Shown: positions 1 to 9,582, counted from the first letter of the stretch. The stretch: DNA of 64,000 bases from Dokdonella_A sp046347015 (GCA_046347015.1 JAXMHA010000002.1:170893-234892); one strand, 5' to 3'. Program-made: numbers and translations. Notes: generated by a model not told the origin, from the sequence alone.

Positions 1-1967
1 CGTACCTGCCGAACGGTGACCTTTCCGCGCGCATCCCGTACACCGATCCTGCCGCCCTGCTCGAAGTGTCGCGCGCGCTCGCCGACGCACTCGGCCACGC
101 GCACGAGCAAGGCATCATCCATCGTGACGTCAAGCCCGAGAACGTGCTGTTCGATCGCTTCGACCGGCCGCTGCTGGCGGACTTCGGGATCGCGCTCGAT
201 GCGATCCCCGGCCATCGCATCACGCAATCCGGCGCGCTGCTCGGCTCCTCGAACTACATGAGTCCCGAACAGGCGCGCGGCCTGCCGCTCGATGGCCGGT
301 CGGACCTCTACAGCCTCGGCGTGCTGTGCTACGAAATGCTGACCGGCGAGCTGCCGTTCCGCGGCAGCGGACCCCTGTCGGTCGCGCTCGCCCACCTCGA
401 AGCGCGGATTCCACGCTTGCCGCCGCAGCATCGGGCCTGGCAACCGCTGATCGACCGCGCGCTCGCGAAGCAGCCGGCCGAACGCCCGCAGGATGCCGCC
501 CAGTTCCTCGCGCTGCTGAACGCCGTCGATGCGCGCCTCAACGCGCCGCCGCCGGGGCCGGTGCTCCGCTTCGTGCGCGAGGGCGTCGACCGGATCACGG
601 CGGTGCGACGGCCGGTCCGGGTGGCCATCACCGGCGCCGCGCTGCTTTCCGCGATCGGCATCATGCTGGCCGTGATGCCGCATGCACCCGGACCACCGAC
701 CGCAGCGATGACGGGCACCGCGCCGGCCGCGGACATCAGCGGTGAAATCGGCGGGCGCAAGGCGTCGCACGCCCCCCCCGTGCGCAATGTCACGGTCGCT
801 TCCCTCGACATGGCGCCACTGCCCGATGTATATGGCCCCCCGGTGTCACTGGCCGGCATCGACGAAGCCGCCATCGCGCGGCAGATGAAGGCGGCCGAAC
901 GCCTGGCATCGGCAGGACACGTGGCGACGCCGAAAGGCGACAGCGCCGTCGACGCATACCTGCGCGTCCTCGCAATGGACCCGAAGCGCGGCGAAGCCCG
1001 GCAAGCCCTGGACGGGCTCGCCGGGTTGCTCGCGAAGAAACTGGCCCCGGCAATCGCGGCCGATGACGTCAAATCGGCCCGGACGATCCTGGTTGAAGGC
1101 GAGGCGCTCGCCGCACGCCTCGAAGGCACCGATTCCGAAGGCGTCCCGGCGCTGACCCGGATGATCGACCACGACGTCGGGGCGCGGATTGGCCGGATCG
1201 GAGATGGCCTCGTGGTGGCCCCGCTGCAGACATGGCGCGAACTGCTGCCCGAGTTGGCGAAGGTCGACGATGCCGCCGCGACGAGGGTCCGCGATACGCT
1301 GGCCGCCAAGCGCCATCTGCTCGCAGTGGGTGGCCCGCTCCGGGATCACGGCGGCCCCGCCCTGTTGATCGTCCCAGCGGCATCCGGAAACGCGCCGGAC
1401 GAACCACCGTTCGCGATCGCCGTGCACGCCGTTGGCCGCGGGGATTGGGCCGCGTTCGCGAATCCCGCGAACCGCAAGCCGTCGGGGTGCCGCATTCCCG
1501 GCAAGCTGCTGTCGCGATTCCGCGGCCTCGACTGGCGCGACCCCGGATTCACGCAGGACAACGGCCAACCCGCGGTCTGCGTCAGTTGGGACGACGCCGA
1601 AGCGTACGCCCGCTGGCTATCGCAGCACACCGGACATACGTACCGGTTGCCGAGTGAGCGCGAATGGATCCTCGCGTCCCGCGACGCCAGCCTTGCGGCG
1701 ACCATGCCCCAGGTGCAGGCGAGTGACAAGGACCATGAGGCGCGTGCAGTCCGGGCCGACGCCGATCTCGCGGGGATTTGGCTCTCCGGATGCGCGAAGC
1801 AGGGCCGCGACCATCGCACGTGCGAGTCACGCTGGTTCTCGCGACTGCCGTCCGGCGCCGGCAACGGGTCCGGTCCCGGCGATGCGGACGCGGACGTCGG
1901 TTACACGACGATCGGCATCCGCCTCGTGCGCGAACTCGACGCACAGGAACTCGCCGCGGCAAAGTGA
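1..1967 (+). CDS. Ser/Thr protein kinase with C-terminal FGE-sulfatase-like domain (5' end outside window)
   Basis: The reading frame is open from base 3, so the kinase N-lobe lies upstream of the window. The visible part starts in the C-lobe: an intact HRDVKPEN catalytic loop, an ADFG metal-binding motif, and an SPEQA motif of the activation segment. One hydrophobic segment (bases about 615-690) follows, so the kinase domain should be cytoplasmic and the rest periplasmic. The last third resembles an FGE/SUMF1-type domain, with PAVCVSWDDAEAYARWLS and YRLPSEREW, the usual core of that fold. I do not see a complete catalytic cysteine pair, so sulfatase-activating chemistry is doubtful and a ligand-binding role is more likely. 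Kinase-FGE fusions are a known bacterial architecture. Substrate unknown. Confident on family, not on role. Confidence 0.9.
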   Translation, partial: YLPNGDLSARIPYTDPAALLEVSRALADALGHAHEQGIIHRDVKPENVLFDRFDRPLLADFGIALDAIPGHRITQSGALLGSSNYMSPEQARGLPLDGRSDLYSLGVLCYEMLTGELPFRGSGPLSVALAHLEARIPRLPPQHRAWQPLIDRALAKQPAERPQDAAQFLALLNAVDARLNAPPPGPVLRFVREGVDRITAVRRPVRVAITGAALLSAIGIMLAVMPHAPGPPTAAMTGTAPAADISGEIGGRKASHAPPVRNVTVASLDMAPLPDVYGPPVSLAGIDEAAIARQMKAAERLASAGHVATPKGDSAVDAYLRVLAMDPKRGEARQALDGLAGLLAKKLAPAIAADDVKSARTILVEGEALAARLEGTDSEGVPALTRMIDHDVGARIGRIGDGLVVAPLQTWRELLPELAKVDDAAATRVRDTLAAKRHLLAVGGPLRDHGGPALLIVPAASGNAPDEPPFAIAVHAVGRGDWAAFANPANRKPSGCRIPGKLLSRFRGLDWRDPGFTQDNGQPAVCVSWDDAEAYARWLSQHTGHTYRLPSEREWILASRDASLAATMPQVQASDKDHEARAVRADADLAGIWLSGCAKQGRDHRTCESRWFSRLPSGAGNGSGPGDADADVGYTTIGIRLVRELDAQELAAAK

Positions 1968-2077
1968 GCCGCGGCGCCGTTCTGCTACGCTGGCGCAGGC
2001 GGACCCGATCACGGCCGGTTGTTCGGGAACGATTCGAGGTTCCGGCGGCTCCGGCAGCGAATTGATCGGGCGCCCAC

Positions 2078-2776
2078 ATGACTCCCGCGTCCGTCCCACC
2101 AGAACCTGCCAAGATGCGACCGCTCTACATCCAGCGTTACCTGATCACGGGCTTGCTGACCTTCATTCCGATCTGGCTGACCTGGACGGTCTTCAAGTTC
2201 ATCTTCACCCTGCTGTCCGGCCTCGGCTCGCCGCTGGTGTCGGCATTCACGGCCGGGCTCGGCGCGCTGTCACCGGGACTTTCACGGGCGGTGACGGAAA
2301 GCGGTGTCGGCTCGCTGCTCGCATTCATCATTACGCTGCTGGCGCTGTACGCGCTCGGCTTTGCGGCCAACCGCGTTTTCGGCCGCAGGCTGCTGGCCGC
2401 GGTGGACCGGCTGATGGCCCGGATCCCGGTGGTGCACACGATCTACGGCGGCGCGAAGAAGTTGACCGGAATGCTGCAGACCAAGCCGACCGGCACGCAG
2501 CGCGTCGTGCTGATTGATTTTCCGTCCCCGGAATTGAAGAGCGTCGGCTTCGTCACCCGCGTGTTCCGTGATGCGAACGGCACCGAACTCGCGGCGGTCT
2601 ACGTTCCGACCACACCGAACCCCACCGGCGGCTACCTCGAAGTCGTTCCGATCGATCGCCTCGTGGCGACGGACTGGAGCGTCGATCAAGCGATGGCGTT
2701 CATCCTGTCGGCGGGCGCCGCGGCGCCGGACGTGCTGCCCTTCCGCATCGACCGCGCCGAATCAGCCGCCAGGTGA
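2078..2776 (+). CDS. DUF502 family inner-membrane protein
   Basis: A 232-residue protein with two strongly hydrophobic stretches near the N-terminus (YLITGLLTFIPIWLTWTVF, then a second around residues 75-100). A conserved soluble part follows, with VVHTIYGGAKKL and VYVPTTPNPTGG, both typical of the DUF502 family. Function of the family is not established; members are membrane proteins found across proteobacteria and in plants. No clear ribosome binding site supports the first ATG; the ATG at 2114 (MRPLYIQRYL) fits the family start about equally well. It lies 110 bases downstream of the kinase on the same strand and may or may not be cotranscribed with it. Confidence 0.8.
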   Translation: MTPASVPPEPAKMRPLYIQRYLITGLLTFIPIWLTWTVFKFIFTLLSGLGSPLVSAFTAGLGALSPGLSRAVTESGVGSLLAFIITLLALYALGFAANRVFGRRLLAAVDRLMARIPVVHTIYGGAKKLTGMLQTKPTGTQRVVLIDFPSPELKSVGFVTRVFRDANGTELAAVYVPTTPNPTGGYLEVVPIDRLVATDWSVDQAMAFILSAGAAAPDVLPFRIDRAESAAR

Positions 2777-2801
2777 CACGGCCGAGTTCACGGCCGCCGC
2801 G

Positions 2802-3281
2802 CTATTTGCGCGCGAAGATCGACTTCAGATTGTCGAGGCCCGCCTGATAGACCGCGGCCATCGTGCCGGTTGCCGTCGCGTCGTCGGCGCCCTCGGCGGG
2901 CTGCGGTCCCTGGTCCTTGCGCTTGAAGGTGCCGGACCACGTGACCTTGGTGGTGTGCTCGTCCAGTTCGTCGACGTGGACGCTCGACTCGTACGCGGTG
3001 ACCGGCAGCACGCCGTCCAGTATCGCGTAACGGAACCGCCGCCGCGCCGGATACATGGCCAGGAGTTCCTCGCGGATCGTGCCGCCGTCACCCAAGGTCA
3101 ACCGGCGCACGGCCCCGGCCGACTGGCTCTTCCCCGATATGATTTCAGTCCGGCGGACCGCGGGGTGCCAGGATTCGAGTGAATCGAACCGGCTGACCGT
3201 TTCCCAGACCCGATCGGGTGGAGCGTCAATCGTCACGCTCTTGCTGACGCTCAGCACTGGCGCGGAACTGGTTTTCGACAT
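2802..3281 (-). CDS. SRPBCC (polyketide cyclase-like) family protein
   Basis: About 159 residues with the START/SRPBCC pattern: an N-terminal strand followed by APPDRVWETVSRFDSLESWHP, a central GAVRRLTLGDGGTIREEL, and a long C-terminal helix ending LDNLKSIFARK. This is a small ligand-binding beta-grasp cavity fold; many members are uncharacterised, so the ligand is unknown. The ATG at 3281 is chosen because AAGGAGG lies seven bases before it; an in-frame TTG two codons upstream overlaps that site and is unlikely. It converges on the DUF502 gene and has no obvious operon partner. Confidence 0.8.
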   Translation of the reverse strand: MSKTSSAPVLSVSKSVTIDAPPDRVWETVSRFDSLESWHPAVRRTEIISGKSQSAGAVRRLTLGDGGTIREELLAMYPARRRFRYAILDGVLPVTAYESSVHVDELDEHTTKVTWSGTFKRKDQGPQPAEGADDATATGTMAAVYQAGLDNLKSIFARK

Positions 3282-3485
3282 GACCAAACCTCCTTGCGGA
3301 ATTCAACGGGGTCGCCTTCTCCGCGCACGTCGTGCGCGCTGGCTGCCAGCATCCGGGCAAGAGTCCAAGCCTCGTCGTCACAACGACGGACGGCCCGGCG
3401 GCGCAATCCGCGCCGTGGGACCGGCCCACGACCCGAACGGGTGTAGCGGTCCCACAACATTTTGTCGTTCCCCCGGGAATCTACT

Positions 3486-4868
3486 CTACACCGGGAGCCG
3501 CAAATTGGGGCTACTCAACGTGACATTGGCGTTGTAGCGCTGGCGCAACACGTCGGCGAGCTTGCCACGGGCCGGGTCTTCGCCATGGACGAGCGCGACC
3601 CGCGGATGCGCGGCGATCTTCTCATACCAGTCGACCAGCCCGGCTTGGTCGGCGTGCGCGGAAAGCCCGCCCACGGTGTGGATCGACGCCCTGACTTCGA
3701 TCTCGTCATTGAAGAGACGCACACTGCGGGCGCCTTCGACCAACAGGCGGCCGAGAGTACCGCGCGCCTGGTAACCGACGATGACGACCTGCGCGGCCGG
3801 TCGTCCGAGGTTGTGGCGCAAATGGTGGCGGATGCGCCCACCTGTGCACATGCCGGACCCCGCGATGATGACGGCCCCGGACTTGATCTCGTTGATTTCG
3901 CGGGACTGCTCGCCGGAAACCGACAGGACCAGGTTCGGCAAGTGCAACGGATGCGGACGTTGGGCCCACAACCGGCGCGCATCGGCATCCCAGAGTTCCT
4001 CGTGGCGGCCGTAAACCTCGGTGACCCGGACTGCCATCGGACTGTCGAGGAAGATCCTGAAGTCGCCCAGGCCCCATGCATCGAAGTGCTCGGCGAAGAA
4101 GTACAGGATTTCCTGCGTCCGCCCGACCGCGAAGGCCGGAATGACGACGTTGCCGCGCGTGCGGCGCGCGGTCTCGAGGATCGACGCGAGTTCCGCCTCG
4201 GTGTCGGCCCGGCCGCGATGCTGGCGGTCGCCGTAGGTCGATTCCATCAACACGAGATCCGCCTGGCCGATGGTTTCCGGATCGCACAGGATCGGCGAGC
4301 CCTTCTGGCCGAGGTCGCCGGAAAATACGAGGGTGCGCGCGCCGCCATCCTCGTGTGCGGTCAGTTCGACGATGGCCGATCCGAGGATGTGGCCGGCGTC
4401 GTGCAGCGTCAAATCGACACCCGGCAGGATGGTCCCGGCCGTACGATATTCGAGCGGGCGCATCAGCGCGGTGGCCGCATCGACATCGGCCTGGGTGTAG
4501 AGGATCGGAAGTGGCGCGCGTTCCGGGTGGTGCCGTTGCTCGGCTTCGGCATCCATCGCCGCGATGTGGGCGATGTCGGCCAGCATGATCCTCGCGAGGT
4601 CGATCGTGGCCGGGTGGGTGAAGATCGGACCACGAAAGCCCCGTTTCACCAGCAGGGGGACCCGCCCGGTGTGATCGATATGCGCGTGGCTCAATACCAG
4701 CGCATCGATCGAAGTTGGGTCGAACCCGAACGCGGCGGCATTGCGGGCCTCGTCCTTGGCCGACCCCTGGATCATGCCGCAGTCGAGCAGCACGGTTTTC
4801 CCGGCCGCGTGGACCCGATGACATGAACCAGTCACCTCTCCCGCGGCCCCGAAGAACTCGACGTCCAT
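3486..4868 (-). CDS. MBL-fold beta-CASP RNA exonuclease-like protein
   Basis: A 460-residue metallo-beta-lactamase-fold hydrolase. The zinc motif HAHIDH appears near residue 60 within LVLSHAHIDHTGRVP. The beta-CASP insert follows (SGDLGQKG, LMESTYGDR), then GSGMCTGGRIRHHLRHNL and the terminal GGLSAHADQ of the RMMBL motif. This is the layout of CPSF73-like bacterial enzymes that process or degrade RNA; substrate here is not known. The start at 4868 has GGGAG six bases upstream. Length is normal for the family. It is divergent from the M13 peptidase gene and stands alone. Confidence 0.92.
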   Translation of the reverse strand: MDVEFFGAAGEVTGSCHRVHAAGKTVLLDCGMIQGSAKDEARNAAAFGFDPTSIDALVLSHAHIDHTGRVPLLVKRGFRGPIFTHPATIDLARIMLADIAHIAAMDAEAEQRHHPERAPLPILYTQADVDAATALMRPLEYRTAGTILPGVDLTLHDAGHILGSAIVELTAHEDGGARTLVFSGDLGQKGSPILCDPETIGQADLVLMESTYGDRQHRGRADTEAELASILETARRTRGNVVIPAFAVGRTQEILYFFAEHFDAWGLGDFRIFLDSPMAVRVTEVYGRHEELWDADARRLWAQRPHPLHLPNLVLSVSGEQSREINEIKSGAVIIAGSGMCTGGRIRHHLRHNLGRPAAQVVIVGYQARGTLGRLLVEGARSVRLFNDEIEVRASIHTVGGLSAHADQAGLVDWYEKIAAHPRVALVHGEDPARGKLADVLRQRYNANVTLSSPNLRLPV

Positions 4869-5284
4869 GGCGTCTCCCTGCGTGGGTCTTGGCGCGCATT
4901 ATGGATCATGCCGCTCTGCCGCTCCCGGCCGCCGTCGCAAACCTCCCGTCCCGGCGCCCGCCCGGCAGGGTCCCGGAACCCGCCGGAACCCACCCGGCAC
5001 GCTGGCCAATGACCTTCGGCACTGCCGCATGCGGCCCGTTCCGCCGATGATCGCGCGGCGTTCCTGTGCCTTGCCGACCCACGGCGGCTTTTCCGACGGG
5101 TCGAGCCTCCGTGCGCCCGTGCTTGCATGGCGTGATCGCAACACCATCTGTTGCGGGTAAACGTGAAGTCCCGCTGCGCTGCGGTGCCGTGGAGTCTGGA
5201 GGAAACGGAATGAAGATCGACGACCACGGGACGAAGCCTGCAACGGCACCCGCGCCGGCGATGGAACCCACTCGAGGAACCGAC
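4869..5284. other. Intergenic region between divergent genes
   Basis: About 416 bases between the beta-CASP gene and the signal-peptide start of the M13 peptidase. An open frame continuous with the peptidase runs back to 5066, and an ATG at 5210 has a good GGAGG seven bases before it, so translation could begin there with a 25-residue extension. I see no RNA gene, strong hairpin or recognisable operator. It should hold promoters for both flanking genes. Confidence 0.5.
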
Positions 5285-7345
5285 ATGAACCTGAACACCC
5301 TGAAGCCCCTTGCCCTCGCCGTCGGCGTGACGCTCGGATCGGGCGTCGTGCCCGCCGCATCCGCTGCAACCGGCAATTTCGATGTCGCCGAGCTCGACAC
5401 CGCGGTCAGCCCGTGCCAGGACTTCAATGCCTACGTCAACGCCAAGTGGGTTGCCGCGAACCCGATCCCGGCCGACCAGACGCGCTGGGGCGCATTCAAT
5501 ATCCTGCGCGAGAAGAGCCTCGCCGAGCAGCACGAGATCGTCGAGGCCGCCGCGAAGGCTGCCGCGCATGCAAAACCTGGATCGATCGAGCAGAAGATCG
5601 GATACCTCTACGCTTCCGGAATGGACGAGGCAAAGGTCGACAAGGCGGGTTTCAATCCGATCAAGCCGCGGCTCGAAGCCATCGGCGCACTGAAGAACGG
5701 GGCGGACGTCGCCGCCTTCATCACCAGGGAGTACACGGAAGGGAACGGCTATGTGTTCTCGTTCGGCTCCGGCGCGGATTTCAACGATGCCAAGGTGCAG
5801 ATCGGCTTCGTGTTCCAGGACGGCCTTGGCCTGCCGACACGCGACTACTACCTCGAGGCCCAGTTCAAGCCGATTCGTGACGCCTATGTCGCCTACGTCG
5901 CGAAGTCATTCGAGCTGACCGGCGTTCCGGCCACCGAAGCAAAGCGCAAGGCGGACGCGGTGCTTGCGTTTGAAACCGAACTCGCGAAGGCCTCGCTCTC
6001 CCCGACCGAACTTCGCGACATCGACAACCAGTACCATTTCGTCAGCGTTGCCGAAGCGGACCGGACCAGCCCGCATTTCTCGTGGGCGAAGTTCTTCGCC
6101 GCGCAGGGTGTCGACGTCGGCAAGGGCTTCTCGCTGTCGCAGCCGAAGTTCATTGCCGAGTTCGACAAGCTGATTGCCACGGCGCCGACCGCGCAATGGC
6201 GGGACTACCTGGCGTTCCACACCATCGACGACGCCGCGGAGAACCTCTCGACGCCATTCGTCGACAACCACTTCGGTTTCTACGGCAAGACGCTGTCCGG
6301 CCAGCCGGAACAGAAGCCACGCTGGAAACGCGTGCTGGGTTCGGTGAATCATGCGATGGGCATGGGCCTCGGCGAGTTGTACGTCGCGAAGTACTTCCCC
6401 GACAAGGCCAAGGCCCGCGCCGAGATACTGGTCACCAACGTCCGCGATGCCCTCAAACGGCGCATCGAGGGCCTCGACTGGATGAGCGCGGAGACGAAGC
6501 AGAAGGCCCTCGCCAAGTGGGCGTTGTTCCTGCCGAAGATCGGTTTCCCGGACAAGGGCGAGTGGCGTGACTGGAACGGCCTCGCGGTCACCCCGGACAA
6601 CTGGTTCGCCAACCTCGAGGCGGCGGCGAAGTTCAACTACCGCTACGACATCGGCAAGATCGGCAAGCCGACCGACAGGAAGGAATGGCACATGACGCCG
6701 CAAACCGTCAATGCCTACTACAACCCGACCGACAACACGATCAACTTCCCGGCCGCGATCCTGCAACCACCGTTCTTCTACGCCGACGGCGACGATGCGT
6801 TGAACTACGGCGGCATCGGCGCGGTGATCGGCCACGAGGCGAGCCACGGGTTCGACGACCAAGGCAGCCAGTTCGACGGTTACGGCAACCGGTCGAACTG
6901 GTGGACGCCTGCGGACAAGAAGCAGTTCGAGGCGCGTACCGGCGAGCTGGTCAAGCAGTTCGACGCCTACACTCCGATCAAGAACAAGCCCGACCTGCAC
7001 GTCAACGGCAAGCTGACGCTCGGCGAGAACATCGCCGATCTCGGCGGCGTCAACATTGCCTACGACGCCCTGCAGGCGGCGCTCAAGTCCGACCCGAAGG
7101 AGGCCGCGGAAAAGATCGGCGGATTCACGGAGGACCAGCGCTTCTTCCTTAACTGGGCACGGGTGTGGCGTGCCAGCACGCGCGAGAAGGCGGAAGAACT
7201 GCAGATCAATACCGACCCGCACTCGCCGGCGTCGATCCGCGCATTTGCGCCGCTGACGAACATGCCGCAGTTCGCCGAGGCATTCCAGTGCAAGGTCGGC
7301 GACAAGATGGTGCGACCCGCCGACCAGCGGGTGAAGATCTGGTGA
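5285..7345 (+). CDS. M13 family (neprilysin/PepO-like) metallopeptidase, exported
   Basis: A 686-residue zinc endopeptidase of the neprilysin family, likely periplasmic or surface-located. The zinc site HEASH lies at about residues 517-521 (VIGHEASHGFDDQG); the downstream GENIADLGG supplies the third ligand glutamate, and NAYYNPTDN with FPAAILQPPFF is the conserved substrate-cleft region. The N-terminus from MNLNTLKPLALAV to AASAA is a clean signal peptide, and GAGGAA lies five bases before this ATG. An alternative ATG at 5210 with a strong GGAGG would put 25 hydrophilic residues ahead of the signal; I prefer 5285. Length is typical for bacterial M13 enzymes. Substrate peptide unknown. Confidence 0.93.
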   Translation: MNLNTLKPLALAVGVTLGSGVVPAASAATGNFDVAELDTAVSPCQDFNAYVNAKWVAANPIPADQTRWGAFNILREKSLAEQHEIVEAAAKAAAHAKPGSIEQKIGYLYASGMDEAKVDKAGFNPIKPRLEAIGALKNGADVAAFITREYTEGNGYVFSFGSGADFNDAKVQIGFVFQDGLGLPTRDYYLEAQFKPIRDAYVAYVAKSFELTGVPATEAKRKADAVLAFETELAKASLSPTELRDIDNQYHFVSVAEADRTSPHFSWAKFFAAQGVDVGKGFSLSQPKFIAEFDKLIATAPTAQWRDYLAFHTIDDAAENLSTPFVDNHFGFYGKTLSGQPEQKPRWKRVLGSVNHAMGMGLGELYVAKYFPDKAKARAEILVTNVRDALKRRIEGLDWMSAETKQKALAKWALFLPKIGFPDKGEWRDWNGLAVTPDNWFANLEAAAKFNYRYDIGKIGKPTDRKEWHMTPQTVNAYYNPTDNTINFPAAILQPPFFYADGDDALNYGGIGAVIGHEASHGFDDQGSQFDGYGNRSNWWTPADKKQFEARTGELVKQFDAYTPIKNKPDLHVNGKLTLGENIADLGGVNIAYDALQAALKSDPKEAAEKIGGFTEDQRFFLNWARVWRASTREKAEELQINTDPHSPASIRAFAPLTNMPQFAEAFQCKVGDKMVRPADQRVKIW

Positions 7346-7363
7346 CGAAGTGATCGGGGCGCG

Positions 7364-7382
7364 GCCGGTGCGACGCACCGGC
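7364..7382. terminator. GC-rich hairpin between convergent genes
   Basis: A perfect 8-bp stem (GCCGGTGC / GCACCGGC) with a 3-base loop, just after the M13 peptidase stop and before the end of the convergent methyltransferase gene. There is no T-run on either side, so it is only a possible bidirectional terminator. Confidence 0.35.
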
Positions 7383-7401
7383 TGCGCCGCCAGCCGCCGC
7401 T

Positions 7402-8244
7402 TCAGGGTTTGACGAAGCGCAGCGTCATCCGGTCGGATTCACCGATCGCCTTCATCCGTTCGTGCTCGCCGGCGGGACCGGCGAGGTTCGGCGGCAGCCG
7501 GTGCACGTTGATGTCTTCCGGATCGTTCGGGTTGGCGTTGATCTCCGAGACCCCGGTCAGCCGGAAGCCGGTGTCGAGTCCGAGCTGGATCAGGTAATCC
7601 TCCGGCAGGCGGTGCAGCGCCGCCGAACTCTGCCGCGCATTCGCAAATGGCTTCGCGCGGTGTTCGGTGACCCCGAAGATTCCGCCGGGCTTCAGTACCG
7701 CGTACGCCGCCTTGAACACCGCGGCGAGCGTCTCGGGGCTGTGGTTCATCCAGTCATGGGTGTTGCGGAACGTCAGCACCATGTCGGCCGACCCGTTCGG
7801 GCCCAGCGCGACGTGGTCCGGCGGCGCGAACGGCACGATCTTCCCGATGTGTCCGTAGACCGCGGGATCGGCCTTCAGCTTGGCCTCGAACCCTGCCGCC
7901 ATGTGCCGCATCATTTCGTTCGGACCGTCCGCGGGTGGCGCCGCCTCGATCAGGTGCCCCTTGGCGTAGAGGAACGGCGCGAGGATTTCGGTGTACCAGC
8001 CGCCACCGGGTGCGAGCTCGATCACGGTCATGTCGGGCTTGATGCCGAAAAACTCCAGGGTCTCGACCGGATGCCGCCATTGGTCACGCGCCTTGTTCGC
8101 CGGCGAGCGCCATGCGCCAGCGGCGGCTTCGCGCAACATCGCCGCGTTGTCGCCTGATAACGCGATCGGTCCGGCCACGGCTCCCGCGGTGGAAACCATG
8201 GCCAGGGCCAGGACCAGCACGATTCGTTGCAGCGGTTTCATCAT
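7402..8244 (-). CDS. Exported class I SAM-dependent methyltransferase-like protein
   Basis: About 280 residues. The N-terminus MMKPLQRIVLVLALAM to GAVAGP reads as a signal peptide, which is unusual for a methyltransferase but known for this group of predicted periplasmic proteins. A Rossmann-type core follows: MTVIELAPGGGWYTEILAPF (motif I), LTFRNTHDWMN and LKPGGIFGVTEHRA. The substrate is unknown, and how S-adenosylmethionine would be available outside the cytoplasm is unexplained. A GGGAGG precedes the start; either the GTG at 8247 or the ATG at 8244 could be used. It converges on the M13 gene. Confidence 0.8.
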   Translation of the reverse strand: MMKPLQRIVLVLALAMVSTAGAVAGPIALSGDNAAMLREAAAGAWRSPANKARDQWRHPVETLEFFGIKPDMTVIELAPGGGWYTEILAPFLYAKGHLIEAAPPADGPNEMMRHMAAGFEAKLKADPAVYGHIGKIVPFAPPDHVALGPNGSADMVLTFRNTHDWMNHSPETLAAVFKAAYAVLKPGGIFGVTEHRAKPFANARQSSAALHRLPEDYLIQLGLDTGFRLTGVSEINANPNDPEDINVHRLPPNLAGPAGEHERMKAIGESDRMTLRFVKP

Positions 8245-8341
8245 CACGGCTGCGCCTCCCGGGAAATGTCCGCCGGAAGGGTACACCCACGCCCCGCCAA
8301 GTCGTCATCCGCCGCCGTCATGCGTCGCGATGGCCGCACCG

Positions 8342-8965
8342 TCAGTCCTGGCGAGGATGCGCGCGCCTTGCCGGCGGAGCCGGAGCGTGACGACTCGCCG
8401 CAGCTTCGAACCGTCCGGCGATGAGCAAGGCCATGAGCGACAGGAACACGGCGACGCCGATCACGAGCAGCCAGCGCCCGAGGCGCTGCTGGTCGCCAAT
8501 CAGGTAGTTGGCGCACAACCGCTCGGGTGATGCGAGATACAGCCAGCCGAGCCGAAAGCACATCGCGATCGCCTCGGCGAAGAACACGCCGCGCACGACG
8601 AAACCCATGCGGGGCCACGACAACGCGAAGGGCAAGCCCACCAGCAAGGGCAGCGAAGCAAACTTGGCGAATGCAACCCATGGAACATCGACCGCCGCGT
8701 CCATCGCGCGGGGCAGCATCCAGGGCAGTGACACGGCCGAAGCCAGCACCAGCCCCGTGACGCCGCCCGCGTCGAACCTTGCGAGACGGTTGCGAATGCA
8801 CAAGGGAACCAACGATGCGAGCCACCAACCGGCAATGGCGAGCAGCGGCATCTGCACCAGCATCTGCAACGTCATCGACGCTTCCAGCCATCGGCGGAAA
8901 GCGGGCGTCGCCATGACGAGGCCCGCCAGCACGGCGACGAGGGCCCGGGACAGCGGCGCGCGCAT
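8342..8965 (-). CDS. Multi-pass membrane protein of the heme-copper (norSY-senC-orf1-like) cluster
   Basis: A 207-residue protein with about five hydrophobic helices (for example LVQMPLLAIAGWWLASLVPL and LVIGVAVFLSLMALLIAGRF) and a short basic, proline-rich tail. I do not recognise a named domain. Its stop-start junction with the SCO gene is TGATG, so it is translationally coupled and the last gene of a four-gene operon. The position equals orf1 of the norSY-senC-orf1 clusters reported in ammonia-oxidising bacteria; a role in assembly or as an accessory subunit is inference from that position. Confidence 0.65.
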   Translation of the reverse strand: MRAPLSRALVAVLAGLVMATPAFRRWLEASMTLQMLVQMPLLAIAGWWLASLVPLCIRNRLARFDAGGVTGLVLASAVSLPWMLPRAMDAAVDVPWVAFAKFASLPLLVGLPFALSWPRMGFVVRGVFFAEAIAMCFRLGWLYLASPERLCANYLIGDQQRLGRWLLVIGVAVFLSLMALLIAGRFEAAASRHAPAPPARRAHPRQD

Positions 8966-9582
8966 CAGCGCGCAAGCCTCCCCTCGATGTAGTCGGCCAC
9001 CACGGCCGGCTGGCCGGGATCGAAGACGTCGACCAGCCGCCCGTCGGGATCGACCACGGAGATCGACGCGTCGTGGACGAATCCGCCGAGGCCATCCGGA
9101 ATGGCCTTGACCCCGAAGGCCCGAAGCAACGCGGCTCGAGCAGCGTCATTCACGGGCCGCGCGGCGGTCCACCCGATGCCACGATCGCGAAACTGCTGCT
9201 TGTAGCGCGCGAGCGCCGCCGGGTCGTCGTGTTCCGCATCGAACGTGATGCTCAACAAGTGCAGCCGACCCTGCTGCAGCGGGGCCGCGAGCAGGCCCTG
9301 CAACTGCGCGAAATCCCCACCGAGCACGGTGCAATACGTCATGCAGCGCGTATAGATGAAGTCGACGGCCAGCCACGCGCCGCGAAAATCCGCCATCGTC
9401 ACGGCGGCACCGGTACTGGTCTCGAGCGCGGCATCCGGGACGGCGGCCGGCCGCTTCCGCACGTCGAGGCGGTGTGCCGCCTGGGTGGTGAACACCTGGA
9501 ATCGATCGGTGGCCGCCGCCAGCACGACGACGCCGGCCACCGCGATGGCGAGGCTAGCCAGCAGCGTTCGCAGGACGCTCAC
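8965..9582 (-). CDS. senC: SCO/SenC family copper chaperone
   Basis: A 205-residue membrane-anchored thioredoxin-fold protein. One N-terminal helix (LLASLAIAVAGVVVLAA) anchors it; the copper site is complete with C80 and C84 in RCMTYC and H170 in GGFVHD. SCO proteins deliver copper to, or reduce, the CuA site of subunit II of heme-copper enzymes, which fits the CuA protein encoded two genes upstream. The start is a GTG lying 29 bases inside the end of the catalytic-subunit gene. The symbol follows the cluster naming used for norSY-senC-orf1 and is by analogy. Confidence 0.88.
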   Translation of the reverse strand: MSVLRTLLASLAIAVAGVVVLAAATDRFQVFTTQAAHRLDVRKRPAAVPDAALETSTGAAVTMADFRGAWLAVDFIYTRCMTYCTVLGGDFAQLQGLLAAPLQQGRLHLLSITFDAEHDDPAALARYKQQFRDRGIGWTAARPVNDAARAALLRAFGVKAIPDGLGGFVHDASISVVDPDGRLVDVFDPGQPAVVADYIEGRLAR

